A stretch of DNA of 64,000 nucleotides, from assembly GCF_000972845.2 (NCBI RefSeq), contig NC_040016.1, forward strand, positions 23,372,026 through 23,436,025, given 5' to 3'. The notes beneath the pieces are model-generated. The model was not told the origin of the DNA. It made no database searches and worked only from the letters and a program-made list of their open reading frames with translations. The DNA is from Larimichthys crocea. Lineage: Eukaryota; Chordata; Actinopteri; Sciaenidae. Position numbers and translations under genes: made by a program. This document shows positions 30,939 through 42,842 of this stretch, in pieces; the stretch's first letter is position 1; each line of letters opens with the position of its first letter.

Positions 30939-33786
30939 GCAGTGTGTGTTGCAGTGTGTGTGCGTGTGTGTGTGTGTGTGTGTGTTGCAGTGTGTGTTGC
31001 AGTGTGTGTGCGTGAGTGTGTGTGTGTGTGTGTTACCCTGCGTCTCCTCCGTCTTGAACACTCTGAACAGACGCGTGGCGAGGAATCCGAACTCTCTCTC
31101 ACAGGCGTCGGACAGCGTTGCGATCATCTCGGCCATCGACGTTTCTCCACCGACGCTCGACAGGCGGTTGTAGTCGGTGAACAGGAACCTGCAGGCAGAC
31201 GTGATGACCTCAGCGTGACATCATAAAGGTACCTGTGTGCGCGCGCCCCGAGTGCATCCTCCCAGGCGTTACCTGACAGGCAGAGCTCTGGTGCTCTGCT
31301 CCGGCAGCTCCGGCGGGTTCACGAACATCAGCTTCAGCAGCAGCTCCAGGTACCCGATGTGACGCGCCAGCCGGGTGCTCAGCAGCCACGCCCAGTTCCA
31401 GCTCTCGCCCTCCCGACGCCCGCCAAAGTACACCACCACTGAGAGGGCGGGAAAGTGTCATGAGCACATCTCAGGACAGAGCAGGTGAACACGTGAACAC
31501 TGCGTCAGACTTACCAAAGAACAGGTAGAGCAGAGCCAGCAGGCTGAGCGACACCGCCATGGCGAGCTTCGGGTCAACGGTGAAGCCGAGTACGACGGCG
31601 ATGGAACCGCACAGGAGCAGAGACAGGAAGACGATGAGCCACGAGAACTGGAACAACGGCTCAATCTGCTGCCCGGCAAACGTCTTCATCTCATCTGAGG
31701 AGGAGAGAATGAAGAGAACGTGAGGAGAACATGAGGAGAACATGAGGAGAACGTAAGGAGAACATGAGGAGAACGTGTGAAGAACATGAGGAGAACATGA
31801 GAAGAACGTGAGGAGAACATGTGGAGAACGTGTGGAGAACGTGAGGAGAACGTGAGGAGAATGTGAGGAGAACATGAGGAGAACATGAGAAGAACGTGAG
31901 GAGAACATGAGGAGAACGTGTGGAGAACATGAGGAGAACATGAGGAGAACATGAGAAGAACGTGAGGAGAACATGTGGAGAACATGTGGAGAACGTGTGG
32001 AGAACATGAGGAGAACATGAGAAGAACGTGAGGAGAACATGTGGAGAACGTGTGGAGAACGTGAGGAGAACATGAGGAGAACGTGAGGAGAACGTGAGAA
32101 GAACATGAGGAGAACGTGAGGAGAATGTGAGGAGAACATGTGGAGAACGTGTAGAGAACATGAGGAGAACGTGTAGAGAACATGAGGAGAACGTGTGGAG
32201 AACATAAAGAGAATGTTTGTGTGTATTACCCTCCAGCTTCTTCAGCAGGAAGGACTTCCCGCTCCCCCACTGGGCGTACAGGCCGACACAGATCGGAGGC
32301 TGCATGGTCGGCTCACTGAGGATGTCGGCGAGCGCCGAGCTGTACAGGTCATAACCCAACATGTCTCCATCGGACTCTGAGGGAGACAGGTGACCTGCAG
32401 ACAGACAGAGACAGCTCAGGAACTAAACCTGGACTGAGATGTAACAAACATGTCTGAGAGAACCTACGGGCTCCAAAGATCTGCGTCAGGATGCTCTTCT
32501 GGTGGCTGCAGTCGATGTTGTACGGCGTCTCTCCGGCCTTGTTGGGTCGGTACAGCAGGCGGCCATCTTTGGGGTTCCTGAGGAGGAGCTCGGCCAGGCG
32601 GCGGCTCCGCCCACGGATGGCGATGTGGAGAGGCGTGTCTCCTTTCTGCAAAAACAGGAAGTGACAGAAGGAGTTCAAAACCCCTCCACCTCTGTGGATC
32701 AAGGCGTGACCCTCCCTCACCATCCTATCACATGACCACATGTTTACCTGGATGAGTCTTAATGGTTCTCACCTTGTCCACGGCAGACACTTTGGCTCCT
32801 TTATCCAGCAGCAGCTCCACGATCTCGATGTTCCTCATCTTGGTGGCTTTGATCAGCGGAGTCTCTCCATCCTGACAGGAAGCAGCACACACACGTCAAA
32901 CACCTGAACACAGGTAACAGACTGTGACATCAGCTGACAGGTGTGCAGGTCTCACCTTGGTGCAGGTCTCTGTGTCCGGGTTACACTGCAGGATGTCTCT
33001 GACCATGGTGGAGTTTCCTTTCTCCACAGCCCAGTACAGTGCCGTCTTATTCTCCTGAGACAGACAGAGAGAGACGTCAGAGACTACGTCCAGGTTTTAG
33101 ACAGTCTGCGGGGACGTCACGGAGACTACGTCCAGGTTTTAGACAGTCTGTGGGTCTCACCTGTCCTCGGATGTCGATGTCGGCGTATTTATGCAGCAGA
33201 GCTCTGACGATCTCCACGTGTCCTCCCCTCACTGCTCCGATCAGCACCGTGTCACCGCTCTGTAACACACACACACACAGAGGTTCAGTGGCGGCCTGTG
33301 CTGGTCATGTAGTTGTATCATTTGTCCGCCTGTGGGTCCGTCTCACCCGGTCTGGGATGTTGACATATGTCCCGGCGTCCAGCAGGTCCTGGACGATCTC
33401 AGTGTACCCCTCCTTGGCGGCGATCATCAGCGCTGTGTTCCCGTCTTTGTCGGTCATGTTGACGTTGGGGTTCCTCTTTAGCAGCTCCTTCACCACCTCC
33501 GTGTAGCCGCCCTTCACCGCCACGATCAGAGCCGTCATCGAGTTCTGCTTGGACCACAGACAGGTTCATTCACAGAACAAAGGTAATGAGAAAGGTAATC
33601 ACACAGTAATTACAGTATTTATACTGTACTGTACTACTAAGTACTAATACTACAGTATGGCTGCAGTCAGCTGTGTGTCATACCGCCCCCTCCTGGTCAA
33701 CGTCAGCTCCGTTCTCCAGAAGATGCATCACACAGTCAAAGTGTCCTTTCCTGGACGCCCAGATCAGAGGAGTGGTCCCATACTGT

Positions 33787-33829
<43 letters not shown>

Positions 33830-36272
33830 AGATGAACTCTCTTTTTTTTTAACGTCACGTTGTCATCACTTTGTAGTCACTTTGTAGTCACTTTGTCGAT
33901 ACGTTGTAGTCACGTTGTTGTCATGTCGTTACGTTGTAGTCACTTTGTTACGTTGTAGTCACTTTGTTACGTTGTTGTCACTTTGTCGTTACGTTGTTGT
34001 CACTTTGTCGTTACGTTGTTGTCACTTTGTCGTCACTTTGTTACGTTGTTGTCACTTTGTCATTATGTTGTAGTCACTTTGTCGTCACGTTGTAGTCACT
34101 CTGTCGTCGCGTTGTAGTCACTTTGTCGTCGCATTGTTGTCACTTTGTCGTCGCATTGTAGTCACTTTGTCGTCACGTTGTAGTCACTTTGTCGTCACNN
34201 NNNNNNNNTGTAGTCACTCTGTCGTCGCGTTGTAGTCACTTTGTCGTCGCATTGTTGTCACTTTGTCGTCGCATTGTAGTCACTTTGTCGTCACGTTGTA
34301 GTCACTTTGTCGTCACTTTGTCGTCACTTTGTCGTCACGTTGTTGTCACTTTGTCGTTACGTTGTAGTCACTTTGTCGTTACGTTGTTGTCACTTTGTCG
34401 TTACGTTGTTGACGTTGTTGTCACTTTGTCGTCACTTTGTCGTCACTTTGTAGTCACTTTGTAGTCACTTTGTAGTCACTTTGTCGTTACGTTGTAGTCA
34501 CGTTGTAGTCACTTTGTCGTCACTTTGTCGTCACGTTGTTGTCACTTTGTCGTTACGTTGTAGTCACTTTGTCGTTACGTTGTTGTCACTTTGTCGTTAC
34601 GTTGTTGACGTTGTTGTCACTTTGTCGTCACTTTGTCGTCACTTTGTAGTCACGTTGTAGTCACTTTGTCGTCACTTTGTCGTTACGTTGTAGTCACTTT
34701 GTCGTTACGTTGTAGTCACTTTGTCGTCACTTTGTCGTCACGTTGTTGTCACTTTGTCGTTACGTTGTAGTCACTTTGTCGTTACGTTGTTGTCACTTTG
34801 TCGTTACGTTGTTGACGTTGTTGTCACTTTGTCGTCACTTTGTCGTCACTTTGTAGTCACTTTGTAGTCACTTTGTTGTCACTTTGTCGTTACGTTGTAG
34901 TCACTTTGTCGTTACGTTGTAGTCACTTTGTCGTCACTTTGTCGTCACGTTGTTGTCACTTTGTCGTTACGTTGTAGTCACTTTGTCGTTACGTTGTTGT
35001 CACTTTGTCGTTACGTTGTTGACGTTGTTGTCACTTTGTCGTCACTTTGTCGTCACTTTGTAGTCACTTTGTAGTCACTTTGTAGTCACTTTGTCGTTAC
35101 GTTGTAGTCACTTTGTCGTTACGTTGTAGTCACTTTGTCGTCACTTTGTCGTCACGTTGTTGTCACTTTGTCGTTACGTTGTAGTCACTTTGTCGTTACG
35201 TTGTTGTCACTTTGTCGTTACGTTGTTGACGTTGTTGTCACTTTGTCGTCACTTTGTCGTCACTTTGTAGTCACTTTGTCGTTACGTTGTTGTCACTTTG
35301 TCGTTACGTTGTAGTCACTTTGTCGTTACGTTGTAGTCACTTTGTCGTCACTTTGTCGTCACGTTGTAGTCACTTTGTCGTTACGTTGTCACTTTGTCGT
35401 TACGTTGTTGTCACTTTGTCGTTACGTTGTTGACGTTGTTGTCACTTTGTCGTCACTTTGTCGTCACTTTGTAGTCACTTTGTAGTCACTTTGTAGTCAC
35501 TTTGTCGTTACGTTGTAGTCACTTTGTCGTTACGTTGTAGTCACTTTGTCGTCACTTTGTCGTCACGTTGTTGTCACTTTGTCGTTACGTTGTAGTCACT
35601 TTGTCGTTACGTTGTTGTCACTTTGTCGTTACGTTGTTGACGTTGTTGTCACTTTGTCGTCACTTTGTCGTCACTTTGTAGTCACTTTGTAGTCACTTTG
35701 TCGTTACGTTGTTGTCACTTTGTCGTTACGTTGTTGACGTTGTTGTCACTTTGTCGTCACTTTGTAGTCACTTTGTAGTCACTTTGTAGTCACTTTGTCG
35801 TTACGTTGTAGTCACTTTGTCGTTACGTTGTTGTCACTTTGTCGTTACGTTGTCGTCACTTTGTAGCCACTTTGTCGTTACGTTGTTGTCACTTTGTCGT
35901 TACGTTTTAGTCACTTTGTCGTTACGTTGTTGTCACGTTGTCTTTCAGTTCATCACCTTGTCAGAACAGTTGACTTTGGCGCCGTTGTTCAGCAGCAGTT
36001 TGACGATGTCTGCGTGACCTCGACCTGCAGCCCAGATGATCGGATACACACTGTATTGCTGTGAGACAGACAGACAGACAGGCAGGCAGACTGATCAGGT
36101 TAAATGTCTGTTAACTGTTTCATTCATAATTCAAGAAAATAAAATGTGTGTGTGTGTGTGTGTGTGTTACCTGTCCTGTAGTGTTGGGGTTAGCTCCGTG
36201 TTCCAGCAGCAGCTCCGTGACCTCCACACGCCCTTTGTAGGCCGCCCACATCAGAGCGGTCCATCCTCCCTT

Positions 36273-36332
<60 letters not shown>

Positions 36333-37203
36333 TTGTGTTATTAATTCAATGTGTTTAATAGAGATTACCCATAATCCCGTTTTCTGTTGAAGGTTAACAT
36401 GATGTGGGACTACATGTCCCATGATTCTCAGCTGCTGCGTGGCCTCACCATGTCTCTGTGCTCGATGTAGGCGCTGTTCTCCAGCAGCTCCTTCACTACG
36501 TCCACGTGACCTTCTTTAGCAGCACAGATCAGAGCCGACCAGCAGTCCTGACGACAGAGACACATGTTACCATGGAAACACCTGATTAACTCTGCCTGTC
36601 TCCTAGCAACCGCAGCATCCGAGGCAACGAGAGCAGAGCGTTTCACAGGGAGGCGGCGGGTGCATTTGGTTTGCTCACCACGTCGTCCAGGTTGACGTTG
36701 GCTCCTCTCCTGATGAGCTCCTGGATGATCTCCAGACTGCCCTGCTCCGCTGCCAGCATGAGCGGCGTCTGCCCGTTCTGATGACACACACAGGTCACAT
36801 GACACAGGTCACATCACACAGGTCACATGACACAGGTCACATGACACAGGTCACATCACATCACACAGGTCACATGTTTCATGACTAATGAAAACAACAA
36901 AATATAATAACTCATGAACTCATTTCAGACAGAGCTACAGCTACCGGGAGGAACGTCAGAGGAACGTCAGAGGAACATCAGACGAACGTTAGAGGAACGT
37001 TAGAGGAACGTCAAAGGAACATTAGAGGAATGTTGGAGACATATGTTTGTTGTCTAAGGTCATTGACGTACGTCGCTGCGTCCGTCCACCTCCTTGAAGC
37101 GGTCCAGGTGAGCCTTCAGGGCAGACAGGTTCTCCTCCTCCACGTAGCTGAACAGGTTCTGGATGGCCAGAGTGGTCATCTTGATGGATGTGGTGGTGTC
37201 CAT
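25314..37203 (-). CDS. kidins220: KIDINS220/ARMS scaffold, 28 coding exons
   Basis: Membrane scaffold coupling neurotrophin (Trk/p75), ephrin and glutamate receptors to MAPK and Rho signalling. Exons: 37203-37072, 36777-36679, 36547-36449, 36269-36171, 36058-35957, 33782-33684, 33544-33347, 33259-33161, 33054-32956, 32871-32773, 32645-32468, 32394-32230, 31694-31515, 31438-31273, 31188-31037, 30799-30510, 30440-30300, 30056-29816, 29729-29641, 29569-29425, 29341-29179, 29090-28676, 28238-28116, 27844-27815, 27265-27128, 26972-26874, 26792-26562, 26483-25314. They join in phase to 5,241 nt (1,746 aa; human about 1,771). Domains: ankyrin repeats about 45-430; Walker A AQWGSGKS 475-482; membrane segments about 508-528, 534-553, 665-690 and 697-716; Walker B VVIDGLD with D783; proline-rich 1050-1190; SAM-like 1202-1280; C-terminal ESIL PDZ ligand. 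The start is the first ATG after the acceptor at 37,208. No frameshift. Confidence 0.96.
27000..27096. repeat. 20-bp GTCAGAGTCGGGCGTGGACA repeat
   Basis: Five imperfect units within the kidins220 intron between exons 25 and 26. Confidence 0.85.
27474..27792. repeat. (GGAA)n microsatellite, about 320 bp
   Basis: GGAA/GGGA repeat in the intron downstream of the kidins220 microexon (minus strand TTCC). Long GGAA arrays can bind ETS factors; whether this one does is unknown. Confidence 0.95.
27815..27844 (-). CDS. kidins220: kidins220 30-nt microexon (exon 24)
   Basis: A ten-codon exon encoding [10 protein letters not shown], flanked by a TCTGTCTGCAG acceptor and a GTATTG donor and symmetrical in phase 0, so it can be skipped without a frameshift. 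Its upstream side is a GACA-rich repeat (27,848-27,916) that reads as a pyrimidine-rich TCTG tract on the transcript. It lies between the proline-rich and SAM-like regions. Regulated inclusion is inferred. Confidence 0.7.
30126..30265. repeat. GTGTTCAAA/GTGTTCGAG repeat
   Basis: 9-bp units in the small kidins220 intron between exons 17 and 18, adjacent to the splice sites. Confidence 0.9.
30830..31033. repeat. (GT)n with GTTGCAG interruptions
   Basis: Fills the kidins220 intron between exons 15 and 16. On the minus strand it is CA-rich. Confidence 0.95.
31700..32215. repeat. GAGGAGAACATG repeat, about 0.5 kb
   Basis: About 43 units of 11-12 bp (GAGGAGAACATG, GTGGAGAACGTG, GAGAAGAACGTG) filling the kidins220 intron after the Walker A exon. 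It yields artefactual SRSPHVL-type ORFs on the minus strand. Confidence 0.95.
33066..33150. repeat. 42-bp minisatellite, about 2 units in an intron
   Basis: Two units of the dispersed 42-bp repeat make up nearly the whole 106-base intron between kidins220 exons 8 and 9 (33,055-33,160). Here the unit is inverted relative to 53.5 kb. Confidence 0.9.
33845..35945. repeat. GTTGTAGTCACTTTGTCGTTAC satellite around a gap
   Basis: About 2.1 kb of 11-bp words (GTAGTCACTTT, GTCGTTACGTT) with a higher-order pattern, filling the intron between kidins220 exons 5 and 6. The 10-N gap at 34199-34208 lies inside it, and about 100 bases before the gap are repeated just after it, so the intron length is not known. 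Confidence 0.95.
34199..34208. other. Assembly gap (10 N)
   Basis: Ten N bases inside the intronic satellite. Flanking bases 34,091-34,198 and 34,209-34,310 are nearly the same, as expected for unmerged contig ends. Confidence 0.99.
36785..37030. repeat. Short tandem repeats in kidins220 intron 1
   Basis: ACACAGGTCACATG units at 36,785-36,875 and GAGGAACGTCA/GAGGAACGTTA units at 36,950-37,030. Confidence 0.9.
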
Positions 37204-37769
37204 GATTTCTGCTGTCTGTCAGTGCGCCCCCTATAGGCCGAAGGACAATATGTCAGCGTGACACGTCAGCACACACAGGTAAACACACCGAGCCCTGACC
37301 TCAGATCACTAATCTGCAGACACTACATTACCCACAAGCCTCACAGAGATCCACATGGAAATACACCAATGAGAGGAGCAGCTGTCACCATGGAAACTGA
37401 TTCATTGTGACCACATTGTTCACCACAGCCTCACAGAGTTCATCTTTAACAGAGTGAGTATAGTTTATGGAAAGAAGACTAAAATATATGAAATACATCA
37501 TCAGGATGTCCTTAGCCTCACCTGAGCTAAACCTGAGTTAAACCAGAATTAAACCTGAGTTAATCCTGAGTTTAAAGCAACAGATATGTAAATATAATTC
37601 AGCTGTCTGTCTCCATGGCAAATCTGAACATGAAACAGCTGACATTTAAACTGTGTGTGTGTGTGTGCGTGATGATGTTTATTATTGATCAGGTTGTTGT
37701 GTGTGTTTTAATAAAGAACTAATCATATTCAACATGTGATCCACATGAATAGCAGAATGTGAGGTTATA

Positions 37770-37872
37770 TACATATATATATACACATACATACATATAC
37801 ATGTGTGTGTGTGTGTGTATGTATATATATATATATATATATACATATACACACACACACACACACATACAA
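37770..37872. repeat. (AT)n/(GT)n/(CA)n compound microsatellite
   Basis: A GT tract, an AT tract and a CA tract in a row. It separates kidins220 upstream sequence from cyclin D intron sequence. A matching microsatellite in the noisy second copy (41,380-41,640) continues into different DNA. It is the likely point of a wrong join. Confidence 0.85.
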
Positions 37873-37961
37873 AAATGACATGTATGCATTTTAATTAGAA
37901 GTTTCAATAAACTAAAACTGTATTGGCGTATATAGATAATAAAATATAGACCCATGCATAC

Positions 37962-38644
37962 CAGTGGCACACAGTGCTACAAACGTCTGTGCATGCTTCC
38001 TGAGTATGGACCTGTTCTCTGTCCTGACAGGCAGCTGAGACAGGAAGTGGTCAATGAAGTCCAGAGGGGTGACTGAAGCCAGGTCCCACTTCAGTTTGTT
38101 CAAGACCAGAAGCTCCATTTGCTGTGAGTGGACGACAGAAGGACAGGTTCAAGTGTGATCCAGACAGACAGATGCAGGGATTAACAAAAAGTCATGACAG
38201 AGGTTTCTGCCTACTTCAGGGTCAGGGGGTCATCAAAACCATTAGTAAGCCCCCTCTGGGGACCATGAATGTCTACAGTGACTACTTTATGACAACTCAG
38301 CTATTTCTAAAAAGATCTTAGTCTGTGTCTAAAGTGTTGGTCTCAGGAAATGTTACCCTTGTGGTGAGGCCACAGAAAAAGTTCAAGAGATTATAAAACT
38401 ATAACTAGTCAAGGGATCAGAAAATCCAGACTGGCCAATCTGGCCAGTAGCTGTTGAAATATGTTGATGTGAACTTCAGACAAACAGGCGTATTGGATGT
38501 TGCATACTTATGACCTTTGATTATAGTTTCCGCTCTTAGACTAAGCATTTTAATGATGATGAGCAGCACTGACTGACGTACCAGCAGTTGAGATGGTGCT
38601 ACAGAGTTATCTGTGTAGATGCAGAGTTTCTCAGCAGTGAGTGG
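37962..38644 (-). CDS. Cyclin D1-like gene fragment (exons 2 and 3)
   Basis: D-type cyclins activate CDK4/6 to pass the G1 restriction point. Two pieces are visible on the minus strand. 38644-38582 is the 3' end of exon 2, cut by the N gap; it encodes [14 protein letters not shown] and ends at a GTACGT donor. 38121-37962 is a full 160-nt exon 3, starting [15 protein letters not shown] and ending [12 protein letters not shown] at a GTATGC donor. Both match the second cyclin fold. The QMELL junction is as in cyclin D1, and I recall human CCND1 exon 3 as the same length. The intron between them rules out a processed copy. Exon 1, the rest of exon 2 and exons 4-5 are absent; kidins220 follows directly. 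Exon 3 has no stop or frameshift. Probably a piece of a real cyclin D gene placed here by misassembly, or a truncated duplicate. Confidence 0.85.
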
Positions 38645-38674
38645 NNNNNNNNNNNNNNNNNNNNNNNNNNNNNN
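38645..38674. other. Assembly gap (30 N)
   Basis: Thirty N bases between the cyclin D fragment and the error-rich second copy of the kidins220 5' region. Confidence 0.99.
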
Positions 38675-41381
38675 TCGGTACGTTGTTGTCCACGTTGTTG
38701 TCCGGACTCACTTTTGTCCGTTACGGTTTGTTGTCACGTTTGTCGGGTTACGGTGGTTGTCAACTTTTGTCCATTACGGTTGTTGTCACGTTGTTGTCAC
38801 TAGCTTTTTGTAGTTACTTGGGTAGTCGCTTCCCACTGTTGTCCGTTACTTGGTACGCTTTGTCGTTGGACGGTGTTGTCACTTGGTGTCGTTACGAACG
38901 TTTTGAAGTTGTTGTCACTTTGTCCGTTACATTTGTAGTCACTTTGGGTCGTTCACTTTGTAAGTTACGTTGTTCACGACTGGATTGTGGTCGTTACGAC
39001 GTTGTTGTAATCTTTGGGTCCCGTTACGGTTTGTAGTTCAAATTAGTGTCGTCACTACTCTTTTATAGTTACGTTGTCCACGTTGGGGTCTTGTACGTTG
39101 GTAGAGTCAACTTTGTGGCGTTACGTTGTAGTCACTACGAGGTTGTCGGTACGGTTGTATCCCACTTTGTCCCGTGCAACGAAAACTTTGTCGTCACTGC
39201 GATTGTAGTCAATTTTGTAGTCACGTTCTGGTTGTCGTTACGTTTGTTGGTCACTAGTCGTTACGTGGGTCGTTCAACTCTTGGAGCCGACTTTGTCGTT
39301 ACTTGTTTGTCACAACTTTTGGTCGGTACGTTTTAGTAGTCACGTGGCTTTCATTGCAGAGATGGAAGTCACCCAACACTTGTCAAACAGTTGACTTTGG
39401 GCGGCCGTTGTTGCATACAATCAGCATGGTTTTTGACCAAGATGTCTGCGTGACCACGGACCCTCGACAGACCAGACTCGACCTGCGCCCAATGATCGGA
39501 TACACACTGTAATTGCTGTGAGCCACAAAGACCAAGAGCATAACAGACATACAACAGGCAGGAGGCAGACTTATCAGAAGTTAAATGTTCGGTTAACTGT
39601 TTCATATGCATTTCATATTCTCAAGAAAATAAAATGGGTGTGTGTGTGTGTGTGTGTTGACCCTGGTGTCCCCTGTAAGGGTTTTGGGGTTAGCTCCGTG
39701 TGTCCACAGGGCCGGCAGGGCTAGCAGCTAGCAGGCTGCTCGCCCGGGTGACCTCCACAAAACAACCAACACGCCCCTTGTAGGGGGCCGCCCACATCAA
39801 AAGCGGGTCCAACAATCCTCCCTACACACACACAGCACGCAAACACCAAGAAAACGCCACGCACACACACACCCACACCCACACAACCAACTTGTTTATT
39901 AATTCAATGTGTTAATGAGATTACCCATAATCACCGTTTTCTGTGAAAGGGGTAACTGATGTGGGACTACATGTCCCATGTCTCAGCTGCTGCGTTGCAT
40001 CACCATGTCTCTCTGTGCTACGATTAGGGCTGTTTCTCTCGCAAGAGCTTCCTTCACTACTTCCACGTGACCTTCTTTTAGCAGCACAGATCAGAAAGCG
40101 ACCAGCAGTCTGACGACAGAGGGCGACGCACGTTACCATGGACAACACCTGATTTAACTTCGCTGTCTCCTAGCCAACCGCAGCATCCGAAGGCACGAGA
40201 GCAGCAGCGTTCACAGGGAGGCGGCGGGTGCATTTGGTTTGCTCACGGCACGTGCGTCCAGGTTGACGTTGCTTCTCTCCTGATGAGCTCCTGGATGATC
40301 TCCAGAACGGCCTGCTCCGCTGCCAGCATGAGCGGCGTCCTGCCCGTTCTGATGACACACACAGGTCACATGACACAAAGGTCACATCACACAGGGTCAC
40401 AATGACACAGGGTCACATGGACACAGTCACATCACATCCACACAGGTCACATGTTTCATGACTATGAAAAACAACAAAATATAATACTCCATTAACTCAT
40501 TTCAGACAGAGCGACAGCTACCGGAGGAACGTCAGAGGAACGTCCGAGAAATAGACGACGTTAGGGAAGATTAGAGAACTCAAGGAAACATTAGAGGAAT
40601 GGTTGGAGGACAATGTTTGTTGTCTAAGGCCATTGACGTACTCCTGCGTCCGTCCGACCTCCTGAAAGCGGATCCCGGTGAGCCTGTCAGGGCAGACAGG
40701 TTTCCTCCTCCACGTACGGAACAGTTTCTGGATGGCCAGAGTGGATCATCTTGATGGATGTGTGGTTGTCCATGTTTCTGCTGTCTGTCCGTGCGCCCCC
40801 TATAGGCCGCAAGGACAATATTCAGGGACACGTCAGCCACACACGGTAAACACACCGAGCCCTGACCCTCAGATCACAATCTGCAGACACACCTTACCCA
40901 CAAGCCTCACAAGTCCACATGGAAATTACCACCAATGAGAGGACACTTGTCACCTATGGAAACTGTTCATTGTGACCACATTGGTTCCACCACAGCCTCA
41001 CAGGAGTTCATCTTTAACAGAGTGAGTATAGTTTATGGAAAGAAGACTAAAAATATATGAAAATACATCATGCAGGATGTCCTTAGCCTCACCTGAGCTA
41101 AACCTGAAGTTTAAACCAGAATTAAACCTGAGTTAACTAACTACCGAGTTTTAATCTGAGTAGCAACGATTATGTAAATATAATTCAGCTGTCCCTGTCC
41201 TCATGGCAAATCTGAACATGAAACAGTCGACATTTAAACTGTGTGTGTGGTGTGTGCGTGATGTAGTTTATGATTGATCAGGTTGTTGTTGGGTTTATAA
41301 AAGAACAATCATATTCAACATTTGGATCCACATGATAGCCAGAATGTGAGTAGATTATATAACACATAATATAGCATATAC

Positions 41382-41412
<31 letters not shown>

Positions 41413-41640
41413 GATATGATATTATATAAATATATATATAATATATATATAATATACATATACACACACACACATATACACACATACACACACACAATAT
41501 ATTATAGACATTATATATATTTTGTGTGGGTGTGTGGTGTGTGTGTGTGTATATAGAGATATATAATATATATATATATAGATATCATAATATTATATAT
41601 TATATGTTGTGTGGTGGTGTGTGTGGTGTGGGTGTGTGTA
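38675..41640 (-). pseudogene. Error-rich second copy of kidins220 exons 1-5
   Basis: This block repeats 35.2-37.8 kb in the same order and orientation with many small indels: satellite (38,675-39,350), exon 5 copy (about 39,390-39,535), exon 4 (39,662-39,822), exon 3 (39,995-40,115), exon 2 (40,245-40,352), exon 1 with its ATG at 40,771-40,773, then upstream sequence and microsatellite to about 41,640. Introns are as damaged as exons and every exon is frameshifted. That argues against an aged gene duplicate and for an unpolished read or alternative haplotype placed in tandem. Its distal end leads into the MITE and the kidins220 promoter, so it probably bridges the true locus. Confidence 0.85.
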
Positions 41641-41661
41641 TATTATATCTATACTATATTT

Positions 41662-42401
41662 GGGTGGGCGATATATCGATAGACTCGTATATCGCGGCTT
41701 GTTCTCCGTGAGATGTATGAAAGTAATAATCGACATCGAGTACTTCGTTCTCGGTAAATGTTTTGTTAGAGCCGTCAGCTTTAATTCTCCGGAGTTTTGC
41801 GCCTGTCACTCACTCTGACTGCCCCGCCCACCCAGAACACCCCCTGCGCGCATGCGTACTTTTCTGTAATCAGTGAGGAGAGAAGTGAAAGAGCCCGAGC
41901 GAGTTAATTGAAGATGGAGACGGACGACTTGGGTCCGAAGAAAAGCAACTGCGGTCACGCCAGCCGTCTCTCGTTTTTTCGCGTTGGTCACGTCAGCTGC
42001 TCCAATGCCAATATGTTTCAAGTGCGCCCCTTATTGCGACTTTATGTCAAAAACTTTGAGAAAACTGGAAGTCAGCGCGACTTACTGCACGGGTGGACAC
42101 TTCCGGTTTTCAAAATAAGACGTGGGGTGGTTCAAATTTATTAAAGGTTTATTATTTAAAATATGAAGACTGGTTAAAATTTGATTTAACAAAAGTGTCC
42201 CTAGCCAAGTAAAAGTGATCCGGCACTGCTTTAAAGCTCATATTTACATTATGAAATGCATTAAAAATGTCATAAAATATGACAGGGTAAAACGCTATAA
42301 AAGATACAAAACAACAACAAACAAAATATCGAGATAAGATCGTGTACGCGATATAGCTTAAAAATATCGAGATATTGGTTACAGGCCTAATCGTGCAGCC
42401 C
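41662..42401. mobile_element. MITE-like element, about 740 bp
   Basis: The right end, inverted, reads GGGCTGCACGATTAGGCC and then CAATATCTCGATATTTTTAA with TATATCGCG nearby. The left end (41,662 on) reads GGGCGATATATCGATA with TATATCGCGG. Diverged terminal inverted repeats of this kind occur in fish non-autonomous DNA transposons with a GGGCTGCACGAT start, often hAT-like. The centre has a short open frame (41,908-42,144) with no recognised domain. Confidence 0.5.
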
Positions 42402-42404
42402 ATA

Positions 42405-42593
42405 TAATATATATATTATATATTTATATAATATATATATATATAAAAAACATTAAATTACAATCAACATTATAATTAACATTTAATCAGCAGACTGTCA
42501 GAGGATGATCAATAACCAATAAATCAGATGCAGGTTGTGTGTCCTCATCAATCAGGTTAAATCATATAAACAATAAAAATATATAAAAAATAA

Positions 42594-42628
<35 letters not shown>

Positions 42629-42780
42629 CACGCCCTGTCAAATATTATTAATTGTATCATTAATATTATTAATTTTAAATAAAGGACAGAGTCTGAATGT
42701 GATCAGTTAACCTGCGTCCTTAAAGCTCCGCAGTCTCCTGAATAACCTTCAGCCGGTCAGAACCGAACCGAACAAAGAAC

Positions 42781-42842
<62 letters not shown>

